From Singulisphaera sp. GP187 (GTDB lineage: Bacteria > Planctomycetota > Phycisphaerae > Phycisphaerales > SM1A02), in the NCBI GenBank assembly GCA_945896765.1, contig CAMDEL010000081.1, positions 1-6,968 on the forward strand: 6,968 nucleotides of DNA. The letters run 5' to 3'. Below, piece by piece: positions 1 through 6,288 of this stretch. Below the pieces are notes generated by a model. The model worked only from the letters and a program-made list of their open reading frames with translations, searched no databases and had not been told where the DNA came from. Position numbers and translations under genes: made by a program. Each line of letters begins with the position of its first letter. The stretch's first letter is position 1.

Positions 1-264
1 GACCCTGAACCATTCATTTGGAAAGCTGGATTTCTTTTCCGTGCCGATGATAAAAGCGGCGCACTTGAGGCAGCGAAGCGAGCGGTGGAACTTGCTCCAG
101 ATTCTCCGCAGACACTTGGAACACTCGCACGAGTTCAATCTTGGAGTGGCGATGCAAAGGGCGCGACAGAAACTGTTGCTCAACTTGCAAAGACAAATCC
201 AAAGGCCGCAGCAAAGTTGGCCGAAAAATTGAAGACGTCAGTTCCCTCAGTAAAGGGCGCGTAA
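1..264 (+). CDS. TPR-repeat protein, C-terminal fragment (5' end outside window)
   Basis: Frame 1 is open from the first base to a TAA at 262-264 and gives the last 87 residues of a protein whose start lies upstream. Two helical-hairpin units with a 34-residue period are visible: the turns ending ELAPDS (Pro33) and AKTNPK (Pro67) are exactly 34 residues apart. Each unit carries the small and aromatic residues of a tetratricopeptide repeat, with SGALEAAKRAVELAP being a textbook TPR helix B. The tail is Lys/Ala-rich. TPR domains are protein-protein interaction scaffolds, and nothing in this fragment says which partner is bound or what N-terminal domain is attached. The gene converges on the next gene with only 4 nt between stop codons, so transcripts from the two sides must collide or terminate inside each other. 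Confidence 0.8.
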   Translation, partial: DPEPFIWKAGFLFRADDKSGALEAAKRAVELAPDSPQTLGTLARVQSWSGDAKGATETVAQLAKTNPKAAAKLAEKLKTSVPSVKGA

Positions 265-268
265 GTTT

Positions 269-727
269 TCAGATTTTTCTGCGAAAGTAATACGAGGTTG
301 TCACGCCTGCATCGACTTGATTTTGCGTGACGGCAACCAGTTCCCACTGCGCAAGTCCCATCCACTGGACGAGCAACATGTCATCGACTGGCACGCCGCT
401 TGGAAATTGAACATTACTCGCTGTCGCTTGGATCGCACTTCCAATAGGGTCCAGGCTTCCCGTCGAATCTATGCCGAAAGATGCACTCAATGCATTTGTT
501 GGCGTATTCAGCCAGACCGTTTTTGCATTGCCTGCAACTGTGAAGACGAGGCGCGAATATGCATACGTTGGATTCGAACTTTGCAGAGTTGCCGCAGCGG
601 CATCGCGTGACGCAGCGGAAGCTTCGCGAGTGACGGAGAGATCCGCAGACCGCAACAGTGCGGCGCCTGCGATACACACGGAGAGAATGCTGAGTGAAAC
701 GATCCAAGGAGTTTGTTGTGTCTTCAT
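269..727 (-). CDS. Small membrane-anchored hypothetical protein
   Basis: This is a 152-residue protein of no family that I can name. Residues 1-8 are polar with one Lys. Residues 9-25 form a hydrophobic segment (WIVSLSILSVCIAGAAL) that fits a signal anchor or signal peptide, so the rest is probably outside the cytoplasm. An Ala/Ser-rich stretch follows (about 31-50), then a compact domain. The C-terminal pattern QWMGLAQWELVAVTQ ending in TSYYFRRK resembles the closing strands of DUF4177-like small domains, where a WELV strand is followed by a Y-Y/F-F-K-R strand; this is a loose resemblance only. The start is taken as ATG at 727. An in-frame TTG at 754 and an ATG at 790 exist, but both would put extra residues before the hydrophobic segment and run into the transporter gene. 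AGAAGG on the minus strand (745-740) is 12 nt from the ATG, too far for a good ribosome site. Confidence 0.6.
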   Translation of the reverse strand: MKTQQTPWIVSLSILSVCIAGAALLRSADLSVTREASAASRDAAAATLQSSNPTYAYSRLVFTVAGNAKTVWLNTPTNALSASFGIDSTGSLDPIGSAIQATASNVQFPSGVPVDDMLLVQWMGLAQWELVAVTQNQVDAGVTTSYYFRRKI

Positions 728-731
728 CGCA

Positions 732-745
732 AGAAGGTACCTTCT
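732..745. repeat. 14-bp perfect palindrome between divergent starts
   Basis: AGAAGGTACCTTCT reads identically on both strands. It lies in the 26 nt between the two chosen start codons (727 minus, 754 plus). It places an AGAAGG purine tract upstream of each gene, 12 nt (minus) and 16 nt (plus) from the starts, longer than normal Shine-Dalgarno spacing. It could be a small operator, a shared ribosome-site relic, or chance. Confidence 0.4.
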
Positions 746-753
746 GCTCCACA

Positions 754-2085
754 ATGCAAGCGTCCTCTGCACAATTTTCGGATTCGACATCGTTGCAGAC
801 GCGGACGAAAGCCATCGTCATCTTGGTTGCGGCATTGGGCTATTTCGTAGACATCTTCGACCTGCTTCTCTTTGCAATCGTGCGGGTCGAAAGTCTGAAA
901 TCAATTGGAATCGCTGCGGATCAACTGAAGCCAACTGGTTTATGGCTGGACAACTATTTGCAAGTCACCGGATTGGTCATCGGCGGAATCGTCTGGGGAA
1001 TTCTAGGTGATCGACGCGGGAGAATTTCGGTGCTCTTTGGGTCGATTCTTGTCTATTCAATCGCAAATATTCTCAATGCCTTTATCGCAGACGCACCGAC
1101 AACTGGACCAGGGGCGATACTGCACGCATTTGGACTTGGAAGTGCAATCCATCAATACGGAGTGTTGAGATTTATCGCCGGATTTGGTCTTGCCGGTGAA
1201 CTCGGCGCTGGCATCACGCTCGTCAGCGAACTTGTCAGCAAGGAACGTCGCGGACTTGCAACAACCTTCATCGCAACCGTAGGCATCCTCGGTGCTGTCG
1301 TTGCATATTTGATCACACGAGTCGTCGAATGGCGCACTGCCTTTTTGATCGGCGGCATAATGGGGCTTGCGCTTCTTGCGCTTCGAGTTGGCGTGGTCGA
1401 AAGTGGTATGTTCTTGAAAGTTCAAACACAACATGCGCCATCTCGCGGTGCGATTTGGTTGTTGTTTTATCCATGGACTCGCGCTCGTCGATATCTGTGT
1501 GTCATCTTGTGCGCAGTCCCCATTTGGTTTTCAGTTGGAATTTTAATTAAGTATTGCGATTCAATCGGCGCAAGTATGGGAATGCCCGAAGGTGCGCGTC
1601 CTTCCCCTGGACTTGCAATCATGTGGTGTTATGTTGGTCTTGCAGTCGGCGACATGTGCAGCGGTCTCTTGAGCCAGTTGATTCACTCACGGCGAAATGC
1701 GCTGTGGATTTTCCATCTGTTGACTCTTGCTGCGATGGCGCTCTATTTCACAATCGGTTCTTCATCGTTGACGACCTTTTATGTATGCGCCACATGCATT
1801 GGATTTGCTTGTGGATATTGGGCCGTCTTTGTCACACTAGCCGCCGAACAGTTCGGCACAAACTTGCGTGCAACTGCTGCAACAACCGCACCAAACATGG
1901 TGCGTTGGTCGGCAGCAGCGGGAGCCTTCTTCTGGACTCAATGTGAGGTATTGCTTGGAAATGGTCCAAGTGCGCCGTGGCAAGCTGCGGTGATTGTCGC
2001 AGCGATCGTTGTTCCAATCGCCATGATGGCCGTCTTCTTTTTGCCCGAGACATTTGGACGCGATCTGAATTTCACTGAAGAATGA
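754..2085 (+). CDS. MFS transporter
   Basis: This is a 443-residue, strongly hydrophobic protein with about twelve membrane segments, the usual size for a Major Facilitator Superfamily carrier. The first segment is around AIVILVAALGYFVDIFD, with the acidic residues typical of TM1. The conserved loop 2-3 motif appears as GILGDRRGRISVL (about residues 83-95), and loop 4-5 carries SKERRG (about 162-167). The C-terminus ends FLPETFGRDLNFTEE, the common MFS ending with PET and an acidic tail. It therefore should be a secondary carrier in the inner membrane; the substrate cannot be read from sequence. The two following genes lie on the same strand, 53 nt downstream, and the second is fahA, so an aromatic or organic acid is a reasonable guess. 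The start is uncertain. ATG 754 gives a short cytoplasmic N-terminus and avoids overlap with the divergent gene. GTG 718 is in frame and has an excellent AAGGAG at 706-711 with a 6-nt spacer, but overlaps the opposite gene's 5' end by 10 nt. Confidence 0.85.
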   Translation: MQASSAQFSDSTSLQTRTKAIVILVAALGYFVDIFDLLLFAIVRVESLKSIGIAADQLKPTGLWLDNYLQVTGLVIGGIVWGILGDRRGRISVLFGSILVYSIANILNAFIADAPTTGPGAILHAFGLGSAIHQYGVLRFIAGFGLAGELGAGITLVSELVSKERRGLATTFIATVGILGAVVAYLITRVVEWRTAFLIGGIMGLALLALRVGVVESGMFLKVQTQHAPSRGAIWLLFYPWTRARRYLCVILCAVPIWFSVGILIKYCDSIGASMGMPEGARPSPGLAIMWCYVGLAVGDMCSGLLSQLIHSRRNALWIFHLLTLAAMALYFTIGSSSLTTFYVCATCIGFACGYWAVFVTLAAEQFGTNLRATAATTAPNMVRWSAAAGAFFWTQCEVLLGNGPSAPWQAAVIVAAIVVPIAMMAVFFLPETFGRDLNFTEE

Positions 2086-2087
2086 GT

Positions 2088-2103
2088 GGGGCTATGGTGC
2101 CCC
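2088..2103 (+). other. Short GC-rich stem-loop after the MFS stop codon
   Basis: GGGGC (2088-2092) and GCCCC (2099-2103) can pair around the loop TATGGT, starting 3 nt after the MFS stop. There is no following T run, so it is not a standard intrinsic terminator. It may be a weak attenuator or mRNA-stability element between the transporter and the next gene, or chance. Confidence 0.2.
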
Positions 2104-2138
2104 TATGTTCACTTTGAATCTGCCGTATCTTTGAACCC

Positions 2139-3071
2139 ATGCACAGTATCCACGCCATCATGTCTTCCGTCCTCGATTTCGCGGGGCTCTATCCACCAGC
2201 TCTGCTCGAACCCAAATCTGCAATCGAGCGATTCGCCCAGTTGAACAATTCGCCACGCGATTGGATGCTTGGCCGTCTCGTGTGGCCTGCCGCAAAATTG
2301 GAAGAGTTGTCCACACTTGCTGTTGGGCTTGCGCCCGAAGCAGTCGCACCAACAACTGAAGGTGCGTGGGCGATCAGTTGCGTTCTTGCTCCTGTCGGCA
2401 CTCCAGAGTTCGAACAGGATCTCGAGCGCGTGCAGGATTTCAACGAACTTCACGAACAAGAAGGTCAAGCAGCCATGCGAATCGATTCGATTGAGATGCG
2501 TGGAAACGATGCACCATCGATTGAACTTGGACTCAGTCAATTGCCAGATGATTTGTTTCCATATTTTGAACTCTCGCTCGATACAGATCCACGAGGGTTG
2601 ATCGCTGCGCTTGTTGGCGAAGAAGCGGGCGCAAAGTTTCGCACTGGAGGCACGACACCGCAAGCCCATCCAGCGGCAGAAAACTTGGCGCGTGCAATGC
2701 ATGCATGTGCAGCGGCGGGAGTTCCATTTAAGGCAACAGCTGGAATGCACCGCGCGCTTTGTCACTTCAATCAAGCTGCAGGTGCGAAGCAATTTGGATT
2801 CCTGAATCTGCTCATCGGTGCTGCAATGATCTATGGCCGCAAATTTGATGTCGAGGGATTGACACAATTTTTGACTGTCGAATCTGTTGAAGACATCGAC
2901 TTCAGCGAAAAAGCATTGAGTTGGAATGGCGTTCGCGTCTCGACCGAAGAAATAATGGAATCTCGTTCGCGATTCTGCCACTCATACGGATCATGCTCAT
3001 TCGAAGAACCGTGGGATGATCTGGTTGCGATGGAATTGATCCGCGCCATTCCAAGCGGCGGTGCAGCGTGA
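2139..3071 (+). CDS. Conserved-looking protein of unknown function, coupled to fahA
   Basis: This is a 310-residue soluble protein with no signal peptide or membrane segment. I cannot assign a function. Several blocks look like true conserved motifs: DFAGLYPPALL (13-23), DWMLGRLVWPAAKLEEL (41-57), AKFRTGG (165-171), GVPFKATAGMHRAL (194-207), FGFLNLLIGAAM (219-230) and FCHSYGSCSFEEPWDDL (279-295). Similar KIRTGG / FKATAG-H / GFLN / FGSCSF blocks occur, as I recall them, in uncharacterised bacterial proteins. The alternation of short strands ending in small or charged residues with helices (FEL, AKFRTGG, PFKATAG) is compatible with an alpha/beta barrel; Lys/Arg and His in these blocks could form an anionic substrate site. 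The reading frame overlaps fahA by 4 nt (GTGA, 3068-3071), which implies translational coupling and a job in the same pathway. The first ATG (2139) is used; ATG 2160 (MSSVLDFAG) is equally plausible and neither has a Shine-Dalgarno sequence. It is not a glutathione-S-transferase-like maleylacetoacetate isomerase by appearance. Confidence 0.8.
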   Translation: MHSIHAIMSSVLDFAGLYPPALLEPKSAIERFAQLNNSPRDWMLGRLVWPAAKLEELSTLAVGLAPEAVAPTTEGAWAISCVLAPVGTPEFEQDLERVQDFNELHEQEGQAAMRIDSIEMRGNDAPSIELGLSQLPDDLFPYFELSLDTDPRGLIAALVGEEAGAKFRTGGTTPQAHPAAENLARAMHACAAAGVPFKATAGMHRALCHFNQAAGAKQFGFLNLLIGAAMIYGRKFDVEGLTQFLTVESVEDIDFSEKALSWNGVRVSTEEIMESRSRFCHSYGSCSFEEPWDDLVAMELIRAIPSGGAA

Positions 3072-4375
3072 GTTCGATGGCTTCTGGTACTGGCAATTCA
3101 TGGGTTGAAGGCGCAAACGATCCTGCAGGAGATTTTCCGCTGGCAAATCTGCCGATAGGTGTTGTTGCAGGCGAAGGTCGTGGACTTCGAATTGGCATTC
3201 GCATTGGTGCTTTCATTGTTGATTGTCGTGCGCTTGCTGCAAGCGGACTTCTCAATCGACTCGATCAAACGATTATCGATGCACTTGGCGGTCAATCTCT
3301 CAACGCTTATATGGCTTTGGGGCAAAGTGCATGGCGATCTGCACGCTCAGAATTCACGCGCCTTCTTGCTGAAGGAACCGCGGACTTGCGAGATCATCCG
3401 TCGTGCAAATCAATCATGCTTCCAGAGTGGGGAATGACTACGAAAGTTCCTTGTGAGATTGGTGATTACACAGATTTCTATGCCTCTGTTCATCACGCGA
3501 CAAATGTTGGAAGCATGTTTCGCCCTGACAATCCGCTGCTTCCAAATTGGAAAAACTTGCCGATTGGATATCACGGTCGTTCGAGTTCGATGGTTCCAAG
3601 CGGTACACAAATCGTTCGCCCAAATGGTCAAACTGTGACACAAGATGAAGGCCCGCCAACATTTGGTCCAACTCGACTGATGGATTATGAAATGGAAGTT
3701 GGCGCACTCATCGGTACAGGCAACGTAATCGGCGAACCAATTCGCATCGATCGTGCGATGGATTCTGTCTTTGGTTTGTTGCTCTTGAATGATTGGAGTG
3801 CGCGGGATATTCAGAAGTGGGAGTATCAACCTCTTGGTCCATTCGTTGCGAAAAATTTCGCATCGACACTTTCTGGTTGGGTTGTTTCGCTCGACGCACT
3901 CGAGCCATATCGAATTCCGATGCCTGCGCGTCCAGTCACTGATCCTCAGCCTATGCCATATTTGCGTTGGTCAGATGATTTCGTTCTTGATGTCAACTTG
4001 GAAGTGCTGATTTCCAGCGCGGGAATGCGAACTTCTGGCATGGCGCCAACTCGCATCAGTCTTGGAAATTATCGTGACATGTACTGGTCCATTGCGCAGA
4101 TGATCGCGCATCACACCAGCGGCGGATGCAATCTTCGCACTGGAGATTTGTTAGCAAGCGGTACGGTCTCTGGTCCGACAGAAGACTCTCGCGGTTGTTT
4201 ATTGGAACGAACGTGGCGCGGTACGAAACCAATTCAACTTGGCGACGGTACCGAACGAAAGTTCTTGCAAGATGGCGACGAAGTCATAATGCGAGCATGG
4301 TGTGAACGAAAAGGGTTGCCACGAATCGGATTTGGAGAGTGCCGAGGAATTGTGCTTCCAGCGAAGCCAATCTGA
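3068..4375 (+). CDS. fahA: Fumarylacetoacetase (EC 3.7.1.2)
   Basis: This cytosolic enzyme hydrolyses 4-fumarylacetoacetate to fumarate and acetoacetate, the last step of tyrosine/homogentisate degradation. The protein has 435 residues, close to the about 420 of the family. It has the N-terminal beta domain (roughly 20-125) and then the FAH catalytic fold. The active-site set known from mouse FAH can be matched: metal ligands Asp136 (in DYTDFYASVHHATNVG), Glu208 and Glu210 (MDYEMEVG) and Asp242 (NDWSARDIQKWEY); catalytic His143; and substrate-contact Tyr138, Arg152, Gln249, Lys262, Thr366 and Glu380. Spacing is conserved, for example Thr366 to Glu380 equals mouse Thr350 to Glu364. Nothing key is missing, so it should be active. 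The start is GTG 3068, overlapping the previous stop by 4 nt; ATG 3077, three codons in, is the alternative. It is probably co-transcribed with the two upstream genes and stands convergent to hmgA, its pathway partner. Confidence 0.97.
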   Translation: MSSMASGTGNSWVEGANDPAGDFPLANLPIGVVAGEGRGLRIGIRIGAFIVDCRALAASGLLNRLDQTIIDALGGQSLNAYMALGQSAWRSARSEFTRLLAEGTADLRDHPSCKSIMLPEWGMTTKVPCEIGDYTDFYASVHHATNVGSMFRPDNPLLPNWKNLPIGYHGRSSSMVPSGTQIVRPNGQTVTQDEGPPTFGPTRLMDYEMEVGALIGTGNVIGEPIRIDRAMDSVFGLLLLNDWSARDIQKWEYQPLGPFVAKNFASTLSGWVVSLDALEPYRIPMPARPVTDPQPMPYLRWSDDFVLDVNLEVLISSAGMRTSGMAPTRISLGNYRDMYWSIAQMIAHHTSGGCNLRTGDLLASGTVSGPTEDSRGCLLERTWRGTKPIQLGDGTERKFLQDGDEVIMRAWCERKGLPRIGFGECRGIVLPAKPI

Positions 4376-4381
4376 TTTTTT
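4350..4381 (+). terminator. Possible intrinsic terminator at the end of fahA
   Basis: TTG-T-GCTTC (4350-4358) can pair with GAAGC-CAA (4363-4370) around the loop CAGC, giving eight base pairs with one bulged T. A run of six T follows at 4376-4381. The stem is inside the last fahA codons, and the T run begins immediately after the TGA stop at 4373-4375. It would end the transporter-unknown-fahA transcript before it runs into the convergent hmgA-DUF192 unit. The 5-nt gap between stem and T run weakens the call. Confidence 0.4.
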
Positions 4382-4400
4382 ACCAAGACCAGTTTGCAGT

Positions 4401-4991
4401 TCAGTTTCCGGACGAGGCTTGGCTCTTCAGATATCCAGCCATCTTGCTGCGGTCGATCGCAATCTTTACTCCAGGCTTGATCTTGAGCGCGTCATTCGTT
4501 CCAGCTGGAGTTTCGATCACAAATTGAATACCAGGTCCGCTGGGATATCTCTTGAGGCGAATTTGATAGTCATTATCAGATTCGCTCTCGCTCTTAGGCG
4601 CTTCCTTCTTCATAGTAAAAACTGAAACGACAGTTCCATCTGGCGCGAGATATGCGATATCCATATCGATGAGGCAGTTGATCATCCAAAAACTGCGGTC
4701 ATTTCCAGATGGAAAAACGAAAATCATTCCTGTCTTGGGGGCAATCTCTGGTCGATTCGAAAGTCCGCGCTGAATGTTGGCCTCATTCGCCGCGACTTCC
4801 AAGTCAAAGTCCTCTCCTTGAATGACAACGCGTTCGACGGGCAAGCCGCTCTTTGCTTTCACGGGTGTTGTCTTTCCTGAAGCAGTCTTATCGTTCTTCT
4901 CATCAGTTCGATTGGCTGCATATGCAAGACCTCCCAGAGCAATCACGACGAGTGCGAGAAGTCCGATTCTGATTGCGGTTGTTCGTTTCAT
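4401..4991 (-). CDS. Exported DUF192 family protein
   Basis: This is a 196-residue protein. The N-terminus MKRTTAIRIG plus the hydrophobic stretch LLALVVIALGGLAYAA (11-26) is a signal peptide, with a likely signal-peptidase I site after Ala-Tyr-Ala-Ala. A charged, Lys/Thr-rich linker (about 27-50) leads to the DUF192 domain (PF02643/COG1430), about 54-180. Family hallmarks are visible: DLEVAANEANIQRGLSNR (63-80, the xxRxxGLM/LSxR region), GMIFVFP (88-94), SFWMINCLIDMDIAYL (100-115, the W-M-x-N-x-x-I-x-L-D-I-type strand) and DGTVVSVFTM (118-127). An acidic, Ser-rich insertion (SESESDND, 134-141) interrupts the usual domain before YPSGPGIQFVIETPAGT. The biochemical function of DUF192 is not known. 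The gene starts 29 nt after the hmgA stop on the same strand, so it is probably the second gene of that operon; whether it shares a function with hmgA cannot be told. No Shine-Dalgarno sequence is visible before the ATG. Confidence 0.88.
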   Translation of the reverse strand: MKRTTAIRIGLLALVVIALGGLAYAANRTDEKNDKTASGKTTPVKAKSGLPVERVVIQGEDFDLEVAANEANIQRGLSNRPEIAPKTGMIFVFPSGNDRSFWMINCLIDMDIAYLAPDGTVVSVFTMKKEAPKSESESDNDYQIRLKRYPSGPGIQFVIETPAGTNDALKIKPGVKIAIDRSKMAGYLKSQASSGN

Positions 4992-5020
4992 GATTGTTGT
5001 GTCTATTCAAGTCTCAACCA

Positions 5021-6274
5021 CTATGACCAAGTATTGACATTTGATCCACCAGATTTTTCACCAGTCGAACCCTTGCCATCCGGCTTGGGATCTGACGAGT
5101 TCTCCCAACTGAGCGGATAGTCCATGTCGTCAAGTTCCAGAGCCGCCTTTGTGGGAAAGAGCGGACGAAATGTGTCGCACATCACCGCAAGTTCGTCAGA
5201 CTTGGTTGCGCCGATGGAAGCTTCGATCGTTCCAGGATGCGGTCCGTGTGGAATTCCTTGTGGATGCAGTGTGAGCGAAGCGCTCTCGATACCACGCCGC
5301 GCTTTGTAATTTCCTTCGACGTAGTAAAGCACTTCGTCGGAATCTAAATTCGAATGGTTGTATGGAAGTACAATCGCCAGCGGATGGAAGTCCAACAAAC
5401 GCGGGCAAAATGAGCAAATTACAAAGTTCCGAGCCTCGAAAGTTTGATGCGTTGGCGGCGGCATGTGATGTTTGCCGACGATTGGGCTGAAGTCGTCAAT
5501 ATTGAAGATGTATGGGTAATAGCAACCGTCCCAACCGACAACATCAAGTGGGTGATAGGTGTACATATATGAATGCACCATCCCTCGCGTCTTGATTCGC
5601 ACTTCAAATTCTCCTCGCTTGTCGAATGTCATTGGCAATTGCGGAATACGCAAATCGCGTTCGCAATATGGAGCGTGTTCGAGAAACTGTGCTGTTTGCT
5701 TCGAGAGATATCTCGGCGGCGGAAGAATGTGCGATCCGTTTACAGATTCGATGAGTAAGAAACGCGGATTTGGTTGGCCATCGGCAGTCGGATCGAAAAT
5801 CATTTGATAGATGATTCCCTTAGGGATAATGATGTAATCCTTCGCTCGAAACTTGAGCGTTCCAAATGTTGTGTGAACTGTTCCAGAACCATGATGCACA
5901 AAAATGCATTCGTCGCCGGTGCCGCTCTTGAACCAATAGTTCATCGGCTCTGATGGAACACATACAGACATTTCAACATCTTCATTTCCAAAGAGAACAA
6001 CGCGTCCAGTGATCGGATCACCTTTGGGTGGCATCGGAGAACTTCGAACATGTCGCATGCGCATCACTTCGCGTTCGACATATTCCGTCTTTGTGGAATA
6101 GATCGGTTTCCATCCTGTGACTTGTGTCGGTGGATGAATGTGATAGAGAGTTGAAGTCGGTCCGACGAACCCTTCGGTTCCAAAGACCTCTTCGCTGTAT
6201 AGCGCGCCGTCAGGACGGCGAAACTGAATGTGACGCTTCGGAGGTAGTTGTCCCAATTTCGTGTAAAAAGCCAT
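5021..6274 (-). CDS. hmgA: Homogentisate 1,2-dioxygenase (EC 1.13.11.5)
   Basis: This cytosolic non-haem iron enzyme opens the ring of homogentisate with O2 to give maleylacetoacetate, in tyrosine and phenylalanine catabolism. The 417-residue protein begins MAFYTKLGQLPPKRHIQFR, typical of the shorter bacterial branch. The N-terminal half holds a degenerate cupin around KSGTGDECIFVHHGSG (117-131). The C-terminal half holds the iron-binding cupin. In PYNHSNLDSDEVLYYVEG, His307 and Glu314 fit the pattern H-x-N-x4-E-x6-G and correspond to human His335 and Glu341. His343 in GIPHGPHPG corresponds to human His371. The stretch GKHHMPPPTHQTFEARNFV (268-285) probably supplies the active-site His (human His292), but I cannot fix which one. 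The last about 25 residues (from SSDPKPDGKGSTGEKSGG) are a low-complexity Gly/Ser/Lys tail outside the fold. The start is ATG 6274, with a short AGGG 4 nt upstream. The DUF192 gene follows at 29 nt. Confidence 0.95.
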   Translation of the reverse strand: MAFYTKLGQLPPKRHIQFRRPDGALYSEEVFGTEGFVGPTSTLYHIHPPTQVTGWKPIYSTKTEYVEREVMRMRHVRSSPMPPKGDPITGRVVLFGNEDVEMSVCVPSEPMNYWFKSGTGDECIFVHHGSGTVHTTFGTLKFRAKDYIIIPKGIIYQMIFDPTADGQPNPRFLLIESVNGSHILPPPRYLSKQTAQFLEHAPYCERDLRIPQLPMTFDKRGEFEVRIKTRGMVHSYMYTYHPLDVVGWDGCYYPYIFNIDDFSPIVGKHHMPPPTHQTFEARNFVICSFCPRLLDFHPLAIVLPYNHSNLDSDEVLYYVEGNYKARRGIESASLTLHPQGIPHGPHPGTIEASIGATKSDELAVMCDTFRPLFPTKAALELDDMDYPLSWENSSDPKPDGKGSTGEKSGGSNVNTWS

Positions 6275-6282
6275 GCTGCCCT

Positions 6283-6288
6283 ATTGTA
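6283..6288 (-). promoter_or_regulatory. Possible -10 box of the hmgA promoter
   Basis: On the minus strand TACAAT matches the sigma-70 -10 consensus TATAAT at five of six bases. Its last base is 8 nt before the hmgA ATG, so transcription would begin at or within a base or two of the start codon, giving a leaderless or nearly leaderless mRNA. No good -35 box is found at 16-18 nt upstream; that space is filled by the adjacent inverted repeat, so an activator-dependent promoter is possible. Confidence 0.3.

Noticed and set aside
265..286. Possible terminator between the TPR gene and the small minus gene (CAGA / TCTG with T-rich loop)
   Set aside because: Only four pairs form, the loop itself is the T run, and the arms do not extend; too weak to call.
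471..1010. Plus-strand open frame of 179 codons overlapping the small minus gene and the transporter start
   Set aside because: Its translation has no coherent domain and many Cys/Arg/His, and it overlaps two better-supported genes in other frames.
2109..2981. Minus-strand open frame of 290 codons opposite the unknown gene
   Set aside because: It is long but its product is rich in Cys, Trp and Arg without hydrophobic patterning, typical of an antisense shadow. The plus-strand frame has clear motifs and the 4-nt coupling to fahA.
3410..3829. Minus-strand open frame of 139 codons inside fahA
   Set aside because: It lies antisense to the highly conserved catalytic region of fumarylacetoacetase and has no recognisable features.
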